NCBI RefSeq assembly: GCF_000153345.1
Contig: NZ_CH724125.1
Span: forward strand, 1,865,374-1,900,090
Direction of reading: 5' to 3'
DNA: 34,717 bases
From: Neptuniibacter caesariensis
GTDB lineage: Bacteria; Pseudomonadota; Gammaproteobacteria; Pseudomonadales; Balneatricaceae
Every line of letters begins with the position of its first letter. The stretch's first letter is position 1. The notes beneath the pieces were generated by a model, which made no database searches, was not told the DNA's origin, and saw only the letters and a program-made list of their open reading frames with translations. This document shows positions 33,293 to 34,717 of this stretch, piece by piece. The translations under genes were made by a program, and so were the position numbers.

Positions 33293-34702
33293 ATGAAAAG
33301 ATATCTGGCTCTGGCAAAACAACTACAACAGCGCATCGAACTGGGCGAAATACACCCTGGCACCCGAATACCTTCGATTCGTGCTCTGAGCCAACAGCAC
33401 AACCTAAGCAAAAACACTGTAATAAGAGCGTTGTCAGAGCTTGAAGACCAACAACTGATTGAAGCACGTCCCAGACAAGGTTTTATTGTCTGCCCTCCGC
33501 AGCAGGCAACCGCGGAACTGGCACCGAGAAAGGTTCAATTAGGCGCAACAGCTTTCAGTGTATTAGGCGATGCCAATCAACCAGGGAAGCTAGCCCTAGG
33601 TTCAGCCTACCCGGATGCTCGCTGGCCGACCGTAAGCTGGTACTACCAACAACAGGCACGCACAGCCAAGCGCTGGGCGCAGCAAGCTTACAAACGTCAA
33701 AGCCATTACAGTACACCGCCTGGGGATCCGGATCTCCGTAGGGTTCTGGCAGATTATTTCAACGCCACTACGTTTAGCTGCAACAGCGAAGAGATTGTTA
33801 TCACTCAGGGCACTCAGGAAGCTGTTTCACTCTGCTTACACGCGGTAGCAGAACCTGGGGATATTATCGCGGTAGAATCCCCATGTTACTACGGCACTTT
33901 GCAGTGCATTGAAGCTCTGGGCTTGAGAGTGCTTGAGCTGCCTTCAGATCCGCTTAATGGAACCAATATTAACGCGCTGGAAAATGCCCTGAAGCAATGG
34001 CCAATTAAAGCAGTATTAACCAACCCCAGTTTCAATAACCCGCTCGGGTTCAGTCTTTCCCTGCAAAATCGTCAGCGTTTAATACAGCTCGCTAATCAAT
34101 GGGATATTGCCATCATAGAGGATGATGTAGCGGGAGAGCTAAGTTACAACAACCAGCGACCTAGCCCGCTTAAAGCGCTGGATACTGAGCAACGGGTTTT
34201 ATACTGCGGATCACTCTCCAAAACTATTGATGTGGACATCCGCCTTGGCTGGGTACTTCCCGGTCGTTACTACGACCCTATCAACTATTATAAATTTGTT
34301 ACCAGTATTGCTTGCCCCGCCCTCACCCAACAAAGCATCGCAGAGTTGTTAAAAGGTCGACGTTATCGCCGCCATCTTAAGCAGATCACTACTGCCTATG
34401 CAGAACGCTGCCAACATCTTACGGAAGACGTCTATCAACATTGGCCTAAAGAGACAATTTTGATCCAACCCCAAGGAGGAATCCTGCAATGGTTCGAGCT
34501 GAATAAAACGGTCGATAGCGACCAGTTATTCCAGTCCGCCCTAAAACAAGGCATTGGTATTGCCCCTGGCAATCTATTCTGTGCCGACCAGAGATTTAAC
34601 CATCATATACGGCTCTGTTTTGCTCATTACACACGTACAAAAGAACAGTTAAAAGCGATCGTATCCCTGGGAGAAATGATCGAGAATTCGGCAGTTTACT
34701 AA
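33293..34702 (+). CDS. MocR-type regulator: GntR HTH fused to aminotransferase
   Basis: A 469-aa transcription factor. The winged helix-turn-helix is at the N-terminus (LAKQLQQRIELGEIHPGTRIPSIRALSQQHNLSKNTVIRAL..), followed after a linker by a fold-type I aminotransferase domain (about 100-465). The PLP lysine is in YCGSLSKTIDVDIRLGWVLPG; LTNPSFNNPLGF and IIEDDVAGEL are the other cofactor contacts. Such proteins usually use PLP or an amino-acid-PLP adduct as effector rather than catalyse transamination. It is divergent from the EamA transporter (137-base gap), its likely target. The frame ends 15 bases before the window end and looks complete. Confidence 0.93.
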   Translation: MKRYLALAKQLQQRIELGEIHPGTRIPSIRALSQQHNLSKNTVIRALSELEDQQLIEARPRQGFIVCPPQQATAELAPRKVQLGATAFSVLGDANQPGKLALGSAYPDARWPTVSWYYQQQARTAKRWAQQAYKRQSHYSTPPGDPDLRRVLADYFNATTFSCNSEEIVITQGTQEAVSLCLHAVAEPGDIIAVESPCYYGTLQCIEALGLRVLELPSDPLNGTNINALENALKQWPIKAVLTNPSFNNPLGFSLSLQNRQRLIQLANQWDIAIIEDDVAGELSYNNQRPSPLKALDTEQRVLYCGSLSKTIDVDIRLGWVLPGRYYDPINYYKFVTSIACPALTQQSIAELLKGRRYRRHLKQITTAYAERCQHLTEDVYQHWPKETILIQPQGGILQWFELNKTVDSDQLFQSALKQGIGIAPGNLFCADQRFNHHIRLCFAHYTRTKEQLKAIVSLGEMIENSAVY

Positions 34703-34717
34703 CCATCATTTTACACT

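Overview
The window looks like core chromosome of a marine, Oceanospirillales-type gammaproteobacterium. This is inferred from moderate GC content, from the protein families, and from gene order that matches Pseudomonas in two blocks: tyrS-mepM-anmK-erpA-argC, and sfsA/aminotransferase-dksA-gluQ-cbrX-cbrA-cbrB-[sRNA]-pcnB-folK-panB-panC. I see no IS element, prophage, CRISPR array, tRNA or rRNA body inside the window.

Region 1 (1-10.6 kb). The left edge carries a strong stable-RNA-type promoter on the minus strand, pointing out of the window. tyrS with its terminator sits upstream of it. Divergent from tyrS are the M23 peptidase gene mepM and anmK, concerned with cell-wall turnover and recycling. 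On the minus strand follow a small exported DsrE-like gene, erpA (Fe-S carrier) and argC. On the plus strand a run of tightly packed genes follows: an unusual ClC-CBS chloride channel, thiE, hemL and a membrane protein overlapping hemL.

Region 2 (10.6-17.6 kb). The minus strand has mrcB (PBP1b), overlapped at its 3' end by a TPR lipoprotein that is a good LpoP (PBP1b activator) candidate. Divergent from mrcB is a kinase-like/AAA fusion gene overlapping a small Rieske protein gene. Facing these is a minus-strand aminotransferase - sfsA - small-protein operon with overlapping or near-overlapping genes.

Region 3 (17.6-27.9 kb). This is the most informative part. dksA and gluQ precede a complete CbrAB carbon-nitrogen regulatory system. 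It has a 56-codon membrane protein gene (cbrX) translationally coupled to the transporter-kinase cbrA, and the sigma-54 activator cbrB. The 630 bases between cbrB and pcnB hold no protein gene. They contain five GTAACA half-sites and one TGTTAC, then an exact GG-N10-GC sigma-54 promoter, then a transcript region with four A-rich repeats of the kind bound by Hfq-Crc. I read this as a CrcZ-type decoy sRNA driven by CbrB, outside Pseudomonas. pcnB (UUG start), folK, panB and panC follow.

Region 4 (27.9-34.7 kb). A thiolase gene has a 378-base leader with a repeated palindrome and a possible small ORF. It is followed by a tandem PTPS/QueD-like protein gene (minus), rsuA overlapping rsmC, and a divergent EamA transporter / MocR-type regulator pair.

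All calls come from reading the sequence. Family names and comparisons with Pseudomonas or E. coli are from memory; no database search was run.
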